Source: Kordia aestuariivivens (GTDB lineage: Bacteria; Bacteroidota; Bacteroidia; Flavobacteriales; Flavobacteriaceae). From it: a stretch of DNA of 64,000 bases. Positions 16,108 through 24,020 of the stretch are shown here, in pieces (position 1 is the stretch's first letter; each line of letters opens with the position of its first letter). The notes beneath the pieces were generated by a model that saw only the letters and a list, made by a program, of their open reading frames with translations, did no database searches and was not told the DNA's origin. The DNA lies in contig NZ_JACGWS010000007.1 of NCBI RefSeq assembly GCF_014397005.1, forward strand, positions 206,999-270,998, in the 5' to 3' direction. The translations under genes and the position numbers were made by a program.

Positions 16108-17820
16108 ATGGTTATTCGAATACAAATGCTTGCCTTATTGTTTTTGTTGATTCCTTTTTTTGTTTTAGCAGAGAGTAAAGATTCTATTGCTGCTTTTAAA
16201 GAAAAAACACTTTTACAGCAACATACTTATCTTCAAGAACGATTATATACCACAAAAGAGATTCAAGATTTTATTGCAGTTTTTTCAGATCAAGCAATTG
16301 CTAAAAAGGACACCGTTTTTATCGCAAAATCTTATTATTTTAACTATCGCCTCTATAGAAAATCTAAAGTGTATTCAAAAGCACATGCTGCAATTGACAA
16401 CGCTATTTCATTAGCAAAAACGAGTCAGAATGATTCCTTGTTAGGTTCTTTTTTTCATGCAAAAGGCGCTACTTTTTATATACAATCAAACTATACTGAT
16501 GCATTGAATTATTATTTGAAAGCGTATGACATCATGCGAAACAACAGTACTATTGATAGTAAATTAACATTAGAATTTGATATTGCAACCATCAAATTGA
16601 AAGCGAATAAAACATCCGAAGCTTTGCAAGGTTTTAAAAAAATTATCCATGCGTATGATTCGCTGCTAACATTAAAACCTGATTCGCAATTTTTAAAGAT
16701 TCGATTTATAAAAATGTTGAATAATACTGCAAAATCATACACTGATGAAGGCATGTATGAAGAAGCTATTGCTTTGTATTCAAAAAGCTTTTCACTCAAT
16801 GAAACTACAGATTATATTTCAGGAAGATGTATCGCTATTGGCGGAAAAGGAAATGTATATACCGCGCAGAAAAAATATGATCGTGCTATTCCAATTATTG
16901 ATGAAGCACTTGCGATTTCTACCTCAAACAACGATTTAAAACTTATTACGCCTTTTTTATTATTGGATAAAGGTAAATGCTATTTTGGGTTGAAACGTTA
17001 TGAAGAAGCATTGCAATCATTGACTGAAGCAGCTCGAATTATTGAGAAAGAAAAGCTGAGTTTTATGGGTCTGGACGAAACGTACCAATTTTTAGCGAAA
17101 ACATACGTGCAATTAGGGAATCATGAAAAAGCAACTGCTATATACGATCAGTATATTGAGCGAAATAATTTTAGTACAACCAAACGATTTGAGCTGTATC
17201 AAACCATTTTTGAAGATTATGATCTAAAGAATGTAGAACACCGTGCAGACAAAGCAGAAGAAACATCTAACTTGTTTAAAAGTTATTTTACGCAAACTAT
17301 TGTAATTGCTGTATTACTTGCATTTAGTGCGATTGTATTTTTTGTATACTACCGAAATAGACAAAAGCAGAAATTAGCAAAGTTTCACAAATTGATTTCA
17401 GCATTAAAAGCAAAAGAAGCGACAACAAACGAATCACAATCTACTGGTTATGACTATGCATTATCTGATGAAAAAGCTTCCAAAATATTAGATGATTTGG
17501 CAATGTTTGAAACCAAATTATCTTTCCTTGATAAGAAATACAATCTGACAACCTTAGCCAAAAAGTGCAATACCAACTCTAGTTATTTGTCACAAGTGAT
17601 TAATACACATAAAGGAAAAACGTTTTCAGAATATATGGCGGATTTAAGAATTAGTTATGTACTAAATGCTTTGAAAAACGACAAAAAATTACGTTCGTAC
17701 ACTATTCAATCTATTGCGGAAGAAATAGGCTTTAAGCAGTCTGAATCATTTTCAAAAGCGTTTAAAAAACGAACTGGTTTCAATCCATCTTTTTACATTA
17801 AAAATCTTGAAAATCTTTAA
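16108..17820 (+). CDS. Membrane-spanning TPR-AraC transcriptional regulator (locus B)
   Basis: A 570-residue protein. Signal segment (MLALLFLLIPFFVLAES), TPR repeats (about 75-340, e.g. DALNYYLKAYDIM, YEEALQSLTEAARI), transmembrane helix (about 390-412, TIVIAVLLAFSAIVFFVYY) and C-terminal AraC-type domain (about 470-565, NSSYLSQVINTHKGKTF ... QSIAEEIGFKQSESFSKAFKKRTGF). The DNA-binding part is closer to that of the locus A regulator than to the locus C pair. ATG 16108 is used; TTG 16102 is also in frame. The gene is followed 110 bp later by precursor B1, and another precursor (B2) faces it; both have TTTTTATAAAAA motifs upstream. Control of these peptides is inferred from position. Confidence 0.85.
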   Translation: MVIRIQMLALLFLLIPFFVLAESKDSIAAFKEKTLLQQHTYLQERLYTTKEIQDFIAVFSDQAIAKKDTVFIAKSYYFNYRLYRKSKVYSKAHAAIDNAISLAKTSQNDSLLGSFFHAKGATFYIQSNYTDALNYYLKAYDIMRNNSTIDSKLTLEFDIATIKLKANKTSEALQGFKKIIHAYDSLLTLKPDSQFLKIRFIKMLNNTAKSYTDEGMYEEAIALYSKSFSLNETTDYISGRCIAIGGKGNVYTAQKKYDRAIPIIDEALAISTSNNDLKLITPFLLLDKGKCYFGLKRYEEALQSLTEAARIIEKEKLSFMGLDETYQFLAKTYVQLGNHEKATAIYDQYIERNNFSTTKRFELYQTIFEDYDLKNVEHRADKAEETSNLFKSYFTQTIVIAVLLAFSAIVFFVYYRNRQKQKLAKFHKLISALKAKEATTNESQSTGYDYALSDEKASKILDDLAMFETKLSFLDKKYNLTTLAKKCNTNSSYLSQVINTHKGKTFSEYMADLRISYVLNALKNDKKLRSYTIQSIAEEIGFKQSESFSKAFKKRTGFNPSFYIKNLENL

Positions 17821-17844
17821 GTTATGGTTTCCAATTGTAATCTA

Positions 17845-17860
17845 TTTTTATAAAAATCGA
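17845..17860. promoter_or_regulatory. Candidate operator upstream of precursor B1
   Basis: TTTTTATAAAAATCGA, containing the palindrome TTTTTATAAAAA. The identical 16-mer recurs at 18480-18495 upstream of the other precursor of this locus. Its end is 70 bases before the B1 start codon. Confidence 0.5.
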
Positions 17861-17930
17861 TTATAAATATTGGGATTCTAAGGAATAAATAACTTCCTTC
17901 ACACTATTAATTAACTCTAAAACTTGTATA

Positions 17931-18122
17931 ATGAAAAGTAAACTTTACAAAAAATTATCTCTTAAAAAAATTACAATTTCTACACACCATATTTATGGAG
18001 GTGGTGGAGATGAACCAAGCAAATCTAGTGCTTTTCACGAACCAACAGAAGGACCAGTCCTAGTACCGATAGAAGAAGAAGATCCTGCAATGATTAGTGA
18101 TAATCATTATAGCTGTATTTAA
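17931..18122 (+). CDS. GG-leader precursor-like peptide B1, no core thiol cluster (63 aa)
   Basis: Leader MKSKLYKKLSLKKITISTHH followed by IYGGGG; core rich in Glu, Pro, Ser (DEPSKSSAFHEPTEGPVL ... EEEDPAM) and ending NHYSCI with the only Cys. The leader keeps the lysine-rich L.LKK.TIS pattern and the glycine run, but the acidic core is unlike the Cys-rich ones, so a different modification, or none, may apply. It follows the TPR-AraC gene and is followed by a terminator 13 bases after the stop. Confidence 0.75.
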   Translation: MKSKLYKKLSLKKITISTHHIYGGGGDEPSKSSAFHEPTEGPVLVPIEEEDPAMISDNHYSCI

Positions 18123-18135
18123 TATAAGTAAAATT

Positions 18136-18161
18136 CTCCGAGGGTTTCCCTCGGAGTTTTT
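18136..18161 (+). terminator. Terminator after precursor B1
   Basis: Perfect 9-bp stem CTCCGAGGG / CCCTCGGAG with a TTT loop and a T5 tail. Confidence 0.9.
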
Positions 18162-18230
18162 ATAACGTACGTTTCCAAATCTTAAGCTATTAAAGCTGAT
18201 TTACAAGGAAGCACTTCAAAGTTCGCTAAA

Positions 18231-18404
18231 CTATAGACAAATACACCAACTCGCTGTATCTGCTCTAGAAGGAGCTGGACATAAACATAGTCCTCCAAAA
18301 AATGTTTTAGTTTCTCTGTCGAAACCTCCTATAACTTCAACTTTTTGTAAATTAGAAACAGACTTTTTGTTTAGTGACAAGTTTTTTAAATTTTGTTTTT
18401 TCAT
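18231..18404 (-). CDS. GG-leader RiPP-like precursor peptide B2 (57 aa)
   Basis: Read from the minus strand. Leader MKKQNLKNLSLNKKSVSNL then QKVEVIGG; the rest is FDRETKTFFGGLCLCPAPS followed by RADTASWCICL, giving four Cys in two CxC pairs and a second GG ten residues further on. The leader is nearly the same as that of C-locus peptides (MKKQxxKxLxLNKKSIS). It is convergent with B1 and has its own promoter: a TAGTTTTG box on the minus strand 31 bp before the start codon and two TTTTTATAAAAA sites further upstream. Confidence 0.82.
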   Translation of the reverse strand: MKKQNLKNLSLNKKSVSNLQKVEVIGGFDRETKTFFGGLCLCPAPSRADTASWCICL

Positions 18405-18434
18405 AATGGTAAAAATTTTAAATTAGTTATAACC

Positions 18435-18442
18435 CAAAACTA
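18435..18442 (-). promoter_or_regulatory. -7 box of precursor B2
   Basis: TAGTTTTG on the minus strand, matching the Bacteroidota TAnnTTTG consensus, starting 31 bp upstream of the B2 ATG. The same box at the same distance occurs at three precursors of locus C. Confidence 0.65.
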
Positions 18443-18479
18443 CACCCAACTTTCGCTTTACACAAACACACTTTTTCCA

Positions 18480-18515
18480 TTTTTATAAAAATCGACCTTG
18501 TTTTTATAAAAACCG
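18480..18515. promoter_or_regulatory. Tandem candidate operators upstream of precursor B2
   Basis: TTTTTATAAAAATCGA at 18480 and TTTTTATAAAAACCG at 18501: two direct copies exactly 21 bp apart, two helical turns, as expected for a dimeric AraC-type regulator binding one DNA face. They lie 38 bp upstream of the -7 box. Confidence 0.6.
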
Positions 18516-18584
18516 TGTAGCTATAACTGTAACATTTTCTGTATTTTAGACACTTGTTTACTGTACTTTTTAAAAAACTAACTT

Positions 18585-19019
18585 ATGAATCAACTAGAAG
18601 CACATTCACGTCAACAACCTCGTAAAAATTGGTGGCAACGCAATTGGAAATGGTTTGTACCCACAGGATGCCTTACGCTTATTGCGCTGTTTGTCGTTTT
18701 TATTATTGCCATTTTCTTTACTGTGACTTCTATGATGAAAGAATCTACACCGTACATTGAATCGTATCAAACGGCAGCAACAAATTCGTATGTAATTGAT
18801 CGTTTAGGCGAACCTATTGAACAAAAAGGAACACTTCAAGGAAATATTTCTATTACAAATAATGATGGAGAAGCTAATCTTACGATTCCAATCAGAGGTC
18901 CAAAAGGGAAAGGAACTATTCATGTAATTGGTTATAAATACAACGGAAAATGGTCGTACGATAAAATGGCTATTTTTATTGATGCATCGAATGAAACTAT
19001 TGATTTGTTGGAGGAATGA
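18585..19019 (+). CDS. Cytochrome c oxidase assembly factor Coa1-like membrane protein
   Basis: A 144-residue protein: basic, Trp-rich start (RKNWWQRNWKWFVPTGC), one transmembrane helix (about 29-50, LTLIALFVVFIIAIFFTV) and a soluble domain with SYVIDRLGEPIEQKGTLQGNISITNNDGEANLTIPIRGPKGKGTIHV. This resembles the Coa1/Tim21-type domain, where a conserved glycine-rich PIxGPKGxGxxxV strand is followed by W. The topology is a single anchor with the domain outside the cytoplasm. Bacterial members are poorly characterised; a role in cytochrome oxidase assembly is family-level inference. It converges with bioA, with 5 bases between them. Confidence 0.65.
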   Translation: MNQLEAHSRQQPRKNWWQRNWKWFVPTGCLTLIALFVVFIIAIFFTVTSMMKESTPYIESYQTAATNSYVIDRLGEPIEQKGTLQGNISITNNDGEANLTIPIRGPKGKGTIHVIGYKYNGKWSYDKMAIFIDASNETIDLLEE

Positions 19020-19024
19020 TTTTT

Positions 19025-20290
19025 TTAAAGCTCCTCAATAGTTTCCCAAATTGCCGTGTATATTTTTTGCAATTGTACGTCTGTAGTAATGTATGGCGCT
19101 AAGATATAAATCGTATTTCCAAGCGGACGCAAACAAACGCCTTTATTCATAAAAGAATTGAATAGCTTGTCGCGCAAGTTTCCGTAACGCTCCATTTCAA
19201 TGTTTAGATCTAATGCATAAATTTGCCCTTGCTGACGCGTATTACCTACTTTTGGATGTTTTTTTATGTCTTCATCAAATACTTTGTGTGAAGCTTCAAT
19301 TCGTTTTAAATTTGCTTGTATTTCATCTGATTGCAACAATTCAATTCCTGCAATTGCTGCACTACACGCTATTGGATTTCCAGAATAGGTATGTCCGTGA
19401 AAGAAGCCTTTTTTCATATCATCCGCATAGAAAGCATCGTATATTTTTTGACTGCAACTCGTAATTGCCATCGCAACCATTCCCGCAGATAATGCTTTGG
19501 ACAGACAGATAATATCTGGCTTTGTTTCTATATATTCCGAAGCAAAGTTTTTACCCGTTTTTCCAAAACCTGTCATTACTTCGTCCGCAATAGTGACAAC
19601 ATTATGTTCGTTTGCAATTTTTAAAATTTCATTGATATGTTCTGCTTTGTGCATTTGCATGGCTGCTGCACCTTGTACCAAAGGTTCATAGATAAATGCT
19701 GCAACTTCGTGTTCGGTAATGAGTTGTGTAAATAATGCTTTTACTTCGTCTAAATTTTCAGCATTCGGCACCGGAATTCTTGATACATCAATAAAAAATT
19801 CTTCAAAAGGTCCATTGTAAACTGATAATCCTGAAACCGACATCGCGCCAAATGTATCTCCGTGAAAACCATTTTCTAGTGCAATAATTTTTGTTCTTTT
19901 TTCATCGTGATTGAAATGATATTGCAACGCCATTTTTATCGCAACATCAACCGCAGTGGAACCATTGTCCGAGAAAAATAGTTTTTCTTGATTGTCAGGT
20001 AATATTTCAATGAGTTTTTCAGAAAGTTCTATAGCTGGCTTATGCGTGAATCCTGTGAAAACCACATGATCTAAGGTTTCCATTTGCGCACATACTTTAT
20101 CGATGATATATGCGTTGCAATGTCCGTAAACACAGGTATACCATGACGAAATTCCGTCAATGTATTCGTTGTCGTTTTCATCATATAAAACAGCTCCTTT
20201 TGCTTTTGTAATCGCAATATGATTTGGATGCGATTTGTGTTGCGTAAGCGGATGCCAAAGGTGTTTTTTATCTCTTCCTTGTAAACTCAT
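19025..20290 (-). CDS. bioA: Adenosylmethionine-8-amino-7-oxononanoate aminotransferase
   Basis: A 421-residue PLP-dependent class III aminotransferase that converts KAPA to DAPA in biotin synthesis. Visible features: WHPLTQHK at the N-terminus, SSWYTCVYGHCNAYI, FSDNGSTAVDVAIKMA (cofactor phosphate binding), ENGFHGDTFGAMSVSG, ADEVMTGFGKTG with Asp236 binding the pyridine nitrogen, and the Schiff-base Lys265 in CLSKALSAG. The Trp-Tyr pair in SSWYTC is typical of BioA rather than other class III enzymes. The gene overlaps bioD by 4 bases, so the two are translationally coupled. Full length. Confidence 0.95.
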   Translation of the reverse strand: MSLQGRDKKHLWHPLTQHKSHPNHIAITKAKGAVLYDENDNEYIDGISSWYTCVYGHCNAYIIDKVCAQMETLDHVVFTGFTHKPAIELSEKLIEILPDNQEKLFFSDNGSTAVDVAIKMALQYHFNHDEKRTKIIALENGFHGDTFGAMSVSGLSVYNGPFEEFFIDVSRIPVPNAENLDEVKALFTQLITEHEVAAFIYEPLVQGAAAMQMHKAEHINEILKIANEHNVVTIADEVMTGFGKTGKNFASEYIETKPDIICLSKALSAGMVAMAITSCSQKIYDAFYADDMKKGFFHGHTYSGNPIACSAAIAGIELLQSDEIQANLKRIEASHKVFDEDIKKHPKVGNTRQQGQIYALDLNIEMERYGNLRDKLFNSFMNKGVCLRPLGNTIYILAPYITTDVQLQKIYTAIWETIEEL

Positions 20291-20901
20291 GATAGCTTTT
20301 CTTTGAATAGTTCCGCGTATTCGCGAATTACATTTTGATCAAAATACGGTTCTTCATCAATTCGTCCAAGTACGGGCACATTCGTCATTTTTTTGATGAT
20401 ACTTTCGGTGGTTGGATGTTCTTCTCCGCTGAATAGAATAGAAACATGAAACCCTTTTTCCTTCAATAAATTTACCGTTAATAATGTATGATTGATGCTT
20501 CCCAAGTAATGACGCGAAACTACCACAACATGATATTCAGGTTTGATGATATCTAAAATTGTATGTTCATTATTTAGCGGGACTAATATTCCGCCGGCGC
20601 CTTCTATGACAAGATGATTTTTAGTTTTTGGTGCTGTTATCTCTTTTAAATCAATTGTCAAATTATCAATTTCAGCCGCTGCATGGGGACTCATCGGCGT
20701 ATTGAGTGCGTAACTATTTTTGTGAATCTTCGTTTTTTTGTTTGAAATGTATCGCTCAATTTTATGACTATCCGAATTTTCTAAATCGCCAGCTTGTATA
20801 GGTTTCCAGTAATCAGCTTGCAAGGCTTCCACCAAGATTGCTGAGGCAACTGTTTTTCCAACTTCCGTAGAAATTCCTGTGACAAATATTTTTTTCTGCA
20901 T
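20287..20901 (-). CDS. bioD: Dethiobiotin synthetase
   Basis: A 204-residue P-loop enzyme that closes the ureido ring of dethiobiotin from DAPA, CO2 and ATP. The P-loop is VTGISTEVGKTVAS (Lys16, Thr17); YWKPIQAG with the catalytic Lys, NSYALNTPMSPHAAAEI and the VIEGAGGILVPLN stretch are the other family signatures. It is somewhat short compared with E. coli BioD (about 225 residues), as in many Bacteroidota. It overlaps bioA by 4 bases and is 8 bases from the upstream DUF2007 gene. Confidence 0.93.
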   Translation of the reverse strand: MQKKIFVTGISTEVGKTVASAILVEALQADYWKPIQAGDLENSDSHKIERYISNKKTKIHKNSYALNTPMSPHAAAEIDNLTIDLKEITAPKTKNHLVIEGAGGILVPLNNEHTILDIIKPEYHVVVVSRHYLGSINHTLLTVNLLKEKGFHVSILFSGEEHPTTESIIKKMTNVPVLGRIDEEPYFDQNVIREYAELFKEKLS

Positions 20902-20909
20902 TCTTCGGT

Positions 20910-21290
20910 TTACTTTTTAAAGATTTCGCCACAGTTTGAACAGATATATCGATTCGGTTCAAAGAATGGAAATAAGAGATATAGGATGCTTTTTTTAGAC
21001 GGTGCAATTAAGATGCGCTCTCCTTCACATTTTGGACACGAAATTGGGTTTCCTCGTGGATCTGTTTCGTATTCACGCAATTCATTGTATAAAGCAATTG
21101 CCTGTTCTTTATCGTTGACGTGTACTTGTAATTTTACACCGCCAATTGCATGACTCACCATTGGATCAACGTCTACGGTGTATTCATCTTTTAGGAACAC
21201 TTCAATTCCTTGCGACATAAATTTCCCTTTCATCACTTGTGCTTCCGCAGTATACTCAAAAGCTGCAATTGTAAAAAATTCGTTTTTCAT
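20910..21290 (-). CDS. DUF2007 / zinc-ribbon protein in the bio operon
   Basis: A 126-residue protein. The N-terminal domain (about 1-75: FFTIAAFEYTAEAQVMKGKFMSQGIEVFLKDE ... LQVHVNDKEQAIALYNEL) matches the DUF2007 putative signal-transducing fold, and the C-terminus has two CxxC pairs (CPKCEGER and CSNCGEIF) that can form a zinc ribbon, with a hydrophobic hairpin (SILYLLFPFF) between them. The start at 21290 is used because it gives MKNEFFTIAAFEY and sits 11 bases after the bioF stop; the open frame continues into bioF but that part is an overlap artefact. No biotin role is known; it is probably only co-transcribed. Confidence 0.7.
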   Translation of the reverse strand: MKNEFFTIAAFEYTAEAQVMKGKFMSQGIEVFLKDEYTVDVDPMVSHAIGGVKLQVHVNDKEQAIALYNELREYETDPRGNPISCPKCEGERILIAPSKKSILYLLFPFFEPNRYICSNCGEIFKK

Positions 21291-21301
21291 TTTGATCTGT
21301 T

Positions 21302-22438
21302 TTAAACGACGAACATCGTCACTATTTTTAGTATTTCGTTGATTTCTTCTTGTGAATTGTACGCGTGTAAACAAATTCGCAACCGTTCTTTTCCTTCTGG
21401 AACCGTTGGTGATAGAATTGGTTTTACATCAAATCCTTTTTCTTGAAGCAGTTTCGCTGCTTTTTTTACTTCCGTATTTCCTGAAATGATAGAGCAATGA
21501 ATTGCTGATTCACTTTTTATGAATGGTGTTTTTTTAGCTTTTTGATTGAAGTACGCAATATTTTCTTTTAAACTTTGTATTGCATCTGTTTCTAAGAGTT
21601 CTCCGTATGCCATTTTGATGGTGGCAATTGCATGCGGTGATAATCCTGTGGTATAAATAAAACTGCGCGCAAAGTTAATGAGGTACGTTCTTAAGTCTTC
21701 GCTTCCTAGAATTACAGCACCATGACAACCCAATGCTTTTCCAAACGTGTAGATTCTGGCAAATACTTCATTTTCTAGGTTTAATTCTTGTAATAAACCT
21801 GCTCCTTTGTCACCAAAAACACCAATTGCGTGCGCTTCATCTACAATTAAATAGACATTCGCATCGTTGCAAAATTGTATCAATGCTGGCAAATTAGGCG
21901 AATCTCCATCCATGGAAAATACAGATTCGGTCACAACATATATTTCTTGTGAATTGCTTCCCGACTGCTTTATTTTGTTCACTTTTTTTGCTAAATCGTC
22001 TAAATTATTATGATTGAATTTGTACGCTTTTGCATTGCTCATTCCAATTCCATCACGAATGGAAGCATGAATATATTCGTCATAAAATAGTACATCGCCA
22101 CGTTGCGGAACCGAAGAGAAAAACCCGATGTTTGCGTCATATCCAGAATTGAATAGTAACGCTGCTTCGCTATTGTGAAACGCACAGATTTCAGCTTCTA
22201 CTTCTTGATATAATTCGTGATTTCCCGATAATAATCGTGAACCTGTTGCACCGTTTAGTTCTAAATTTCTATCCGTAAGTAATTGATGTGTTTTGTTAAA
22301 TATTGTAGTAGATTTTGCGAAGCCCAAATAATCATTCGAAGAAAAATCAACCCTTTTTGTTGCTATGGGAAGCGTTCGCAATACATTGTTTTGTATGCGA
22401 TCTTGAATTTTTGCTTGAATTTTTTTGGGTATTTTCAT
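21302..22438 (-). CDS. bioF: 8-amino-7-oxononanoate synthase
   Basis: A 378-residue PLP enzyme condensing pimeloyl thioester with alanine to give KAPA, the first ring-building step of biotin synthesis. Visible: DFSSNDYLGFA, LNGATGSRLLSGNHELY (substrate and PLP contacts), FNSGYDANIG, VTESVFSMDGD, LIVDEAHAIGVFG (Asp200, His203) and the Schiff-base Lys234 in YTFGKALGCHG. Full length. It leads the F-(DUF2007)-D-A series; upstream lies a 92-bp gap before the SanA/YdcF gene. Confidence 0.94.
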   Translation of the reverse strand: MKIPKKIQAKIQDRIQNNVLRTLPIATKRVDFSSNDYLGFAKSTTIFNKTHQLLTDRNLELNGATGSRLLSGNHELYQEVEAEICAFHNSEAALLFNSGYDANIGFFSSVPQRGDVLFYDEYIHASIRDGIGMSNAKAYKFNHNNLDDLAKKVNKIKQSGSNSQEIYVVTESVFSMDGDSPNLPALIQFCNDANVYLIVDEAHAIGVFGDKGAGLLQELNLENEVFARIYTFGKALGCHGAVILGSEDLRTYLINFARSFIYTTGLSPHAIATIKMAYGELLETDAIQSLKENIAYFNQKAKKTPFIKSESAIHCSIISGNTEVKKAAKLLQEKGFDVKPILSPTVPEGKERLRICLHAYNSQEEINEILKIVTMFVV

Positions 22439-22530
22439 AAATCAATCCATTTTGAATGGTTGCGACTTTTGCATTACAAAAATACTGATTATTCTACGGA
22501 AAGTGTGAAAGAAATTATTGAGATATGCGA

Positions 22531-23163
22531 CTATTTTATGGCAATTTTTTCACCTAAGAATTTAGGTTGTTTTCCAACGACAAGATCTATACACATTGCC
22601 ACGCGCGCAAGCATTTCTCGCACTTTTACTTTGAATCCGTTTCGTCCACCAACATTTTTTGCATTGAAACCAACTGCATTCATTCCTTTAGCATTTGCAA
22701 TAGCAATGGCGCGTTCGTTGTGAAATTGCTGTGAAATGATGGTAATATTTTCTTGTTGAAATATTTCTTTGCTGCGTACTACGGAATCCAATGTGCGAAA
22801 ACCTGCATAGTCTAAAATGATTTTATTTTCAGGAATTCCAGCTGCCATTAAATCTTCTTTAAACGTTGTAGGTTCGTCATAACTTTTGCTTCCATTGTCG
22901 CCACTGACAAGTATATATTGTATTTTTCCTGCTTTGTAAAGTTGTACTGCTGCGTTGATTCTGTATCTGTAAAATAGATTGACCCTACCATTTTGAAGAT
23001 ATTTTCCAGTTCCAAGCAGTAATCCAACTTTGTTTGACGGAATTTCAGCGGTTTTGTTGAATGTTTTCCCTTTTGCATTTAGTTCTACATATCCGTTACA
23101 CGCTATGATTCCTAAGATGATAATTACAAATATCCATCCAATACGTTTCAACCATTTTTTCAT
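22531..23163 (-). CDS. SanA/YdcF-type membrane protein (DUF218)
   Basis: A 210-residue protein with an N-terminal membrane anchor (about 7-24, IGWIFVIIILGIIACNGYV) and a periplasmic DUF218 domain: VGLLLGTGKYLQNGRVNLFYRYRINAAVQLYKAGKIQYILVSGDNG, then EDLMAAGIPENKIILDYAGFRTLDSVVRSKEI and IIISQQFHNERAIAIA-type segment. This is the SanA (vancomycin high-temperature exclusion) branch. The family affects the envelope barrier; the biochemical activity is uncertain. It follows the alpha/beta hydrolase gene on the same strand. Confidence 0.82.
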   Translation of the reverse strand: MKKWLKRIGWIFVIIILGIIACNGYVELNAKGKTFNKTAEIPSNKVGLLLGTGKYLQNGRVNLFYRYRINAAVQLYKAGKIQYILVSGDNGSKSYDEPTTFKEDLMAAGIPENKIILDYAGFRTLDSVVRSKEIFQQENITIISQQFHNERAIAIANAKGMNAVGFNAKNVGGRNGFKVKVREMLARVAMCIDLVVGKQPKFLGEKIAIK

Positions 23164-23213
23164 GCTTGTATAGATATTATTGTTTGAAAATTATGCATTA
23201 GTTTATTGAAGAT

Positions 23214-23951
23214 TTAATTTTGATTGTGAAGTTTTAGAAATTCTAGAATTTTAGTGATCGTTTCTCGCTGTTGTGCTTCTCTTGAAATTCCTGCTTTGTT
23301 ATCGCCTAATTGATGTCCGTAGTAACCAAATTGAGAATGATTTCCACCTTTAATTTCATGATATGTTGTATGATTGGGAAGTTTTGATTTGTTAGCAATG
23401 ATTTTATCTTTTGAAGCAATTCCGTCAGATTCACCATAAATTTTCAAGATATTTAATTTTCTATCAGACAGATCAAAATCTCTTGGATGTGTTGTTCCGA
23501 GTAAAATTAAGTGATCAATTGTTTGCGGATTTTCATGCACAAATTGAGCCGCCATTTTTCCTCCTTGCGAGTGTCCGATGAGTGTATGATTTACATCATT
23601 TTCTAGCAGCTTATCTTCTTTGATTTTAGTATATCCGCTGGTTGCCATCCGAAAAGGCATTTTTACAATGATTGTTTTGTAATTGTGTGTTGCTAATCCT
23701 TCACAAAGCGGCGCATACGCCAACGGATCAACCAATGCGCCTGGAAAGAAAAAAATAGTCCCTTTAGATGGTTTTTTTGGATCAAAGACAATGTAATCAT
23801 CAGAAATATTGACTGTTAGCACATTATTACTTTCTACTATTGAATCGTCAAAACCTTGTGCACGAAATGAATTATACATCCAAATAAAGAATATAACTCC
23901 AGCGATAATCCAAAGTATTCCAACTATTTTCGTGACTTTTTTTATTCGCAT
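23214..23951 (-). CDS. Membrane-anchored alpha/beta hydrolase
   Basis: A 245-residue hydrolase with an N-terminal membrane anchor (KIVGILWIIAGVIFFIWMY). The catalytic triad can be read: Ser in TLIGHSQGGKMAAQ, Asp in LKIYGESDGIA and His in KGGNHSQFGYYGHQ. The oxyanion region is IFFFPGALVDPLAYAP. It resembles the dienelactone-hydrolase-like or alpha/beta hydrolase family 5 proteins. The ATG at 23951 is preferred; the ATG 33 bases upstream would place the start inside a terminator hairpin at 23971-23998. Substrate unknown. Confidence 0.78.
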   Translation of the reverse strand: MRIKKVTKIVGILWIIAGVIFFIWMYNSFRAQGFDDSIVESNNVLTVNISDDYIVFDPKKPSKGTIFFFPGALVDPLAYAPLCEGLATHNYKTIIVKMPFRMATSGYTKIKEDKLLENDVNHTLIGHSQGGKMAAQFVHENPQTIDHLILLGTTHPRDFDLSDRKLNILKIYGESDGIASKDKIIANKSKLPNHTTYHEIKGGNHSQFGYYGHQLGDNKAGISREAQQRETITKILEFLKLHNQN

Positions 23952-23970
23952 CTTATTATTTTTATAATGT

Positions 23971-23998
23971 AAAAACCCTTCCAAAATGAAAGGGCTTT
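23971..23998 (-). terminator. Terminator after secreted paralogue 1
   Basis: Minus strand: AGCCCTTTC, loop ATTTT, GGAAGGGTTTTT; stem with one G-T pair and a T tail, 23 bases after the stop codon of the gene at 24021. Confidence 0.7.
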
Positions 23999-24020
23999 AC
24001 GGTTTTATGTTTGTTATTTT

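Noticed and set aside
20910..21374. Longer DUF2007 product starting inside bioF
   Set aside because: The extra 28 residues overlap the bioF coding end and have no family similarity; the ATG at 21290 fits spacing and homology.
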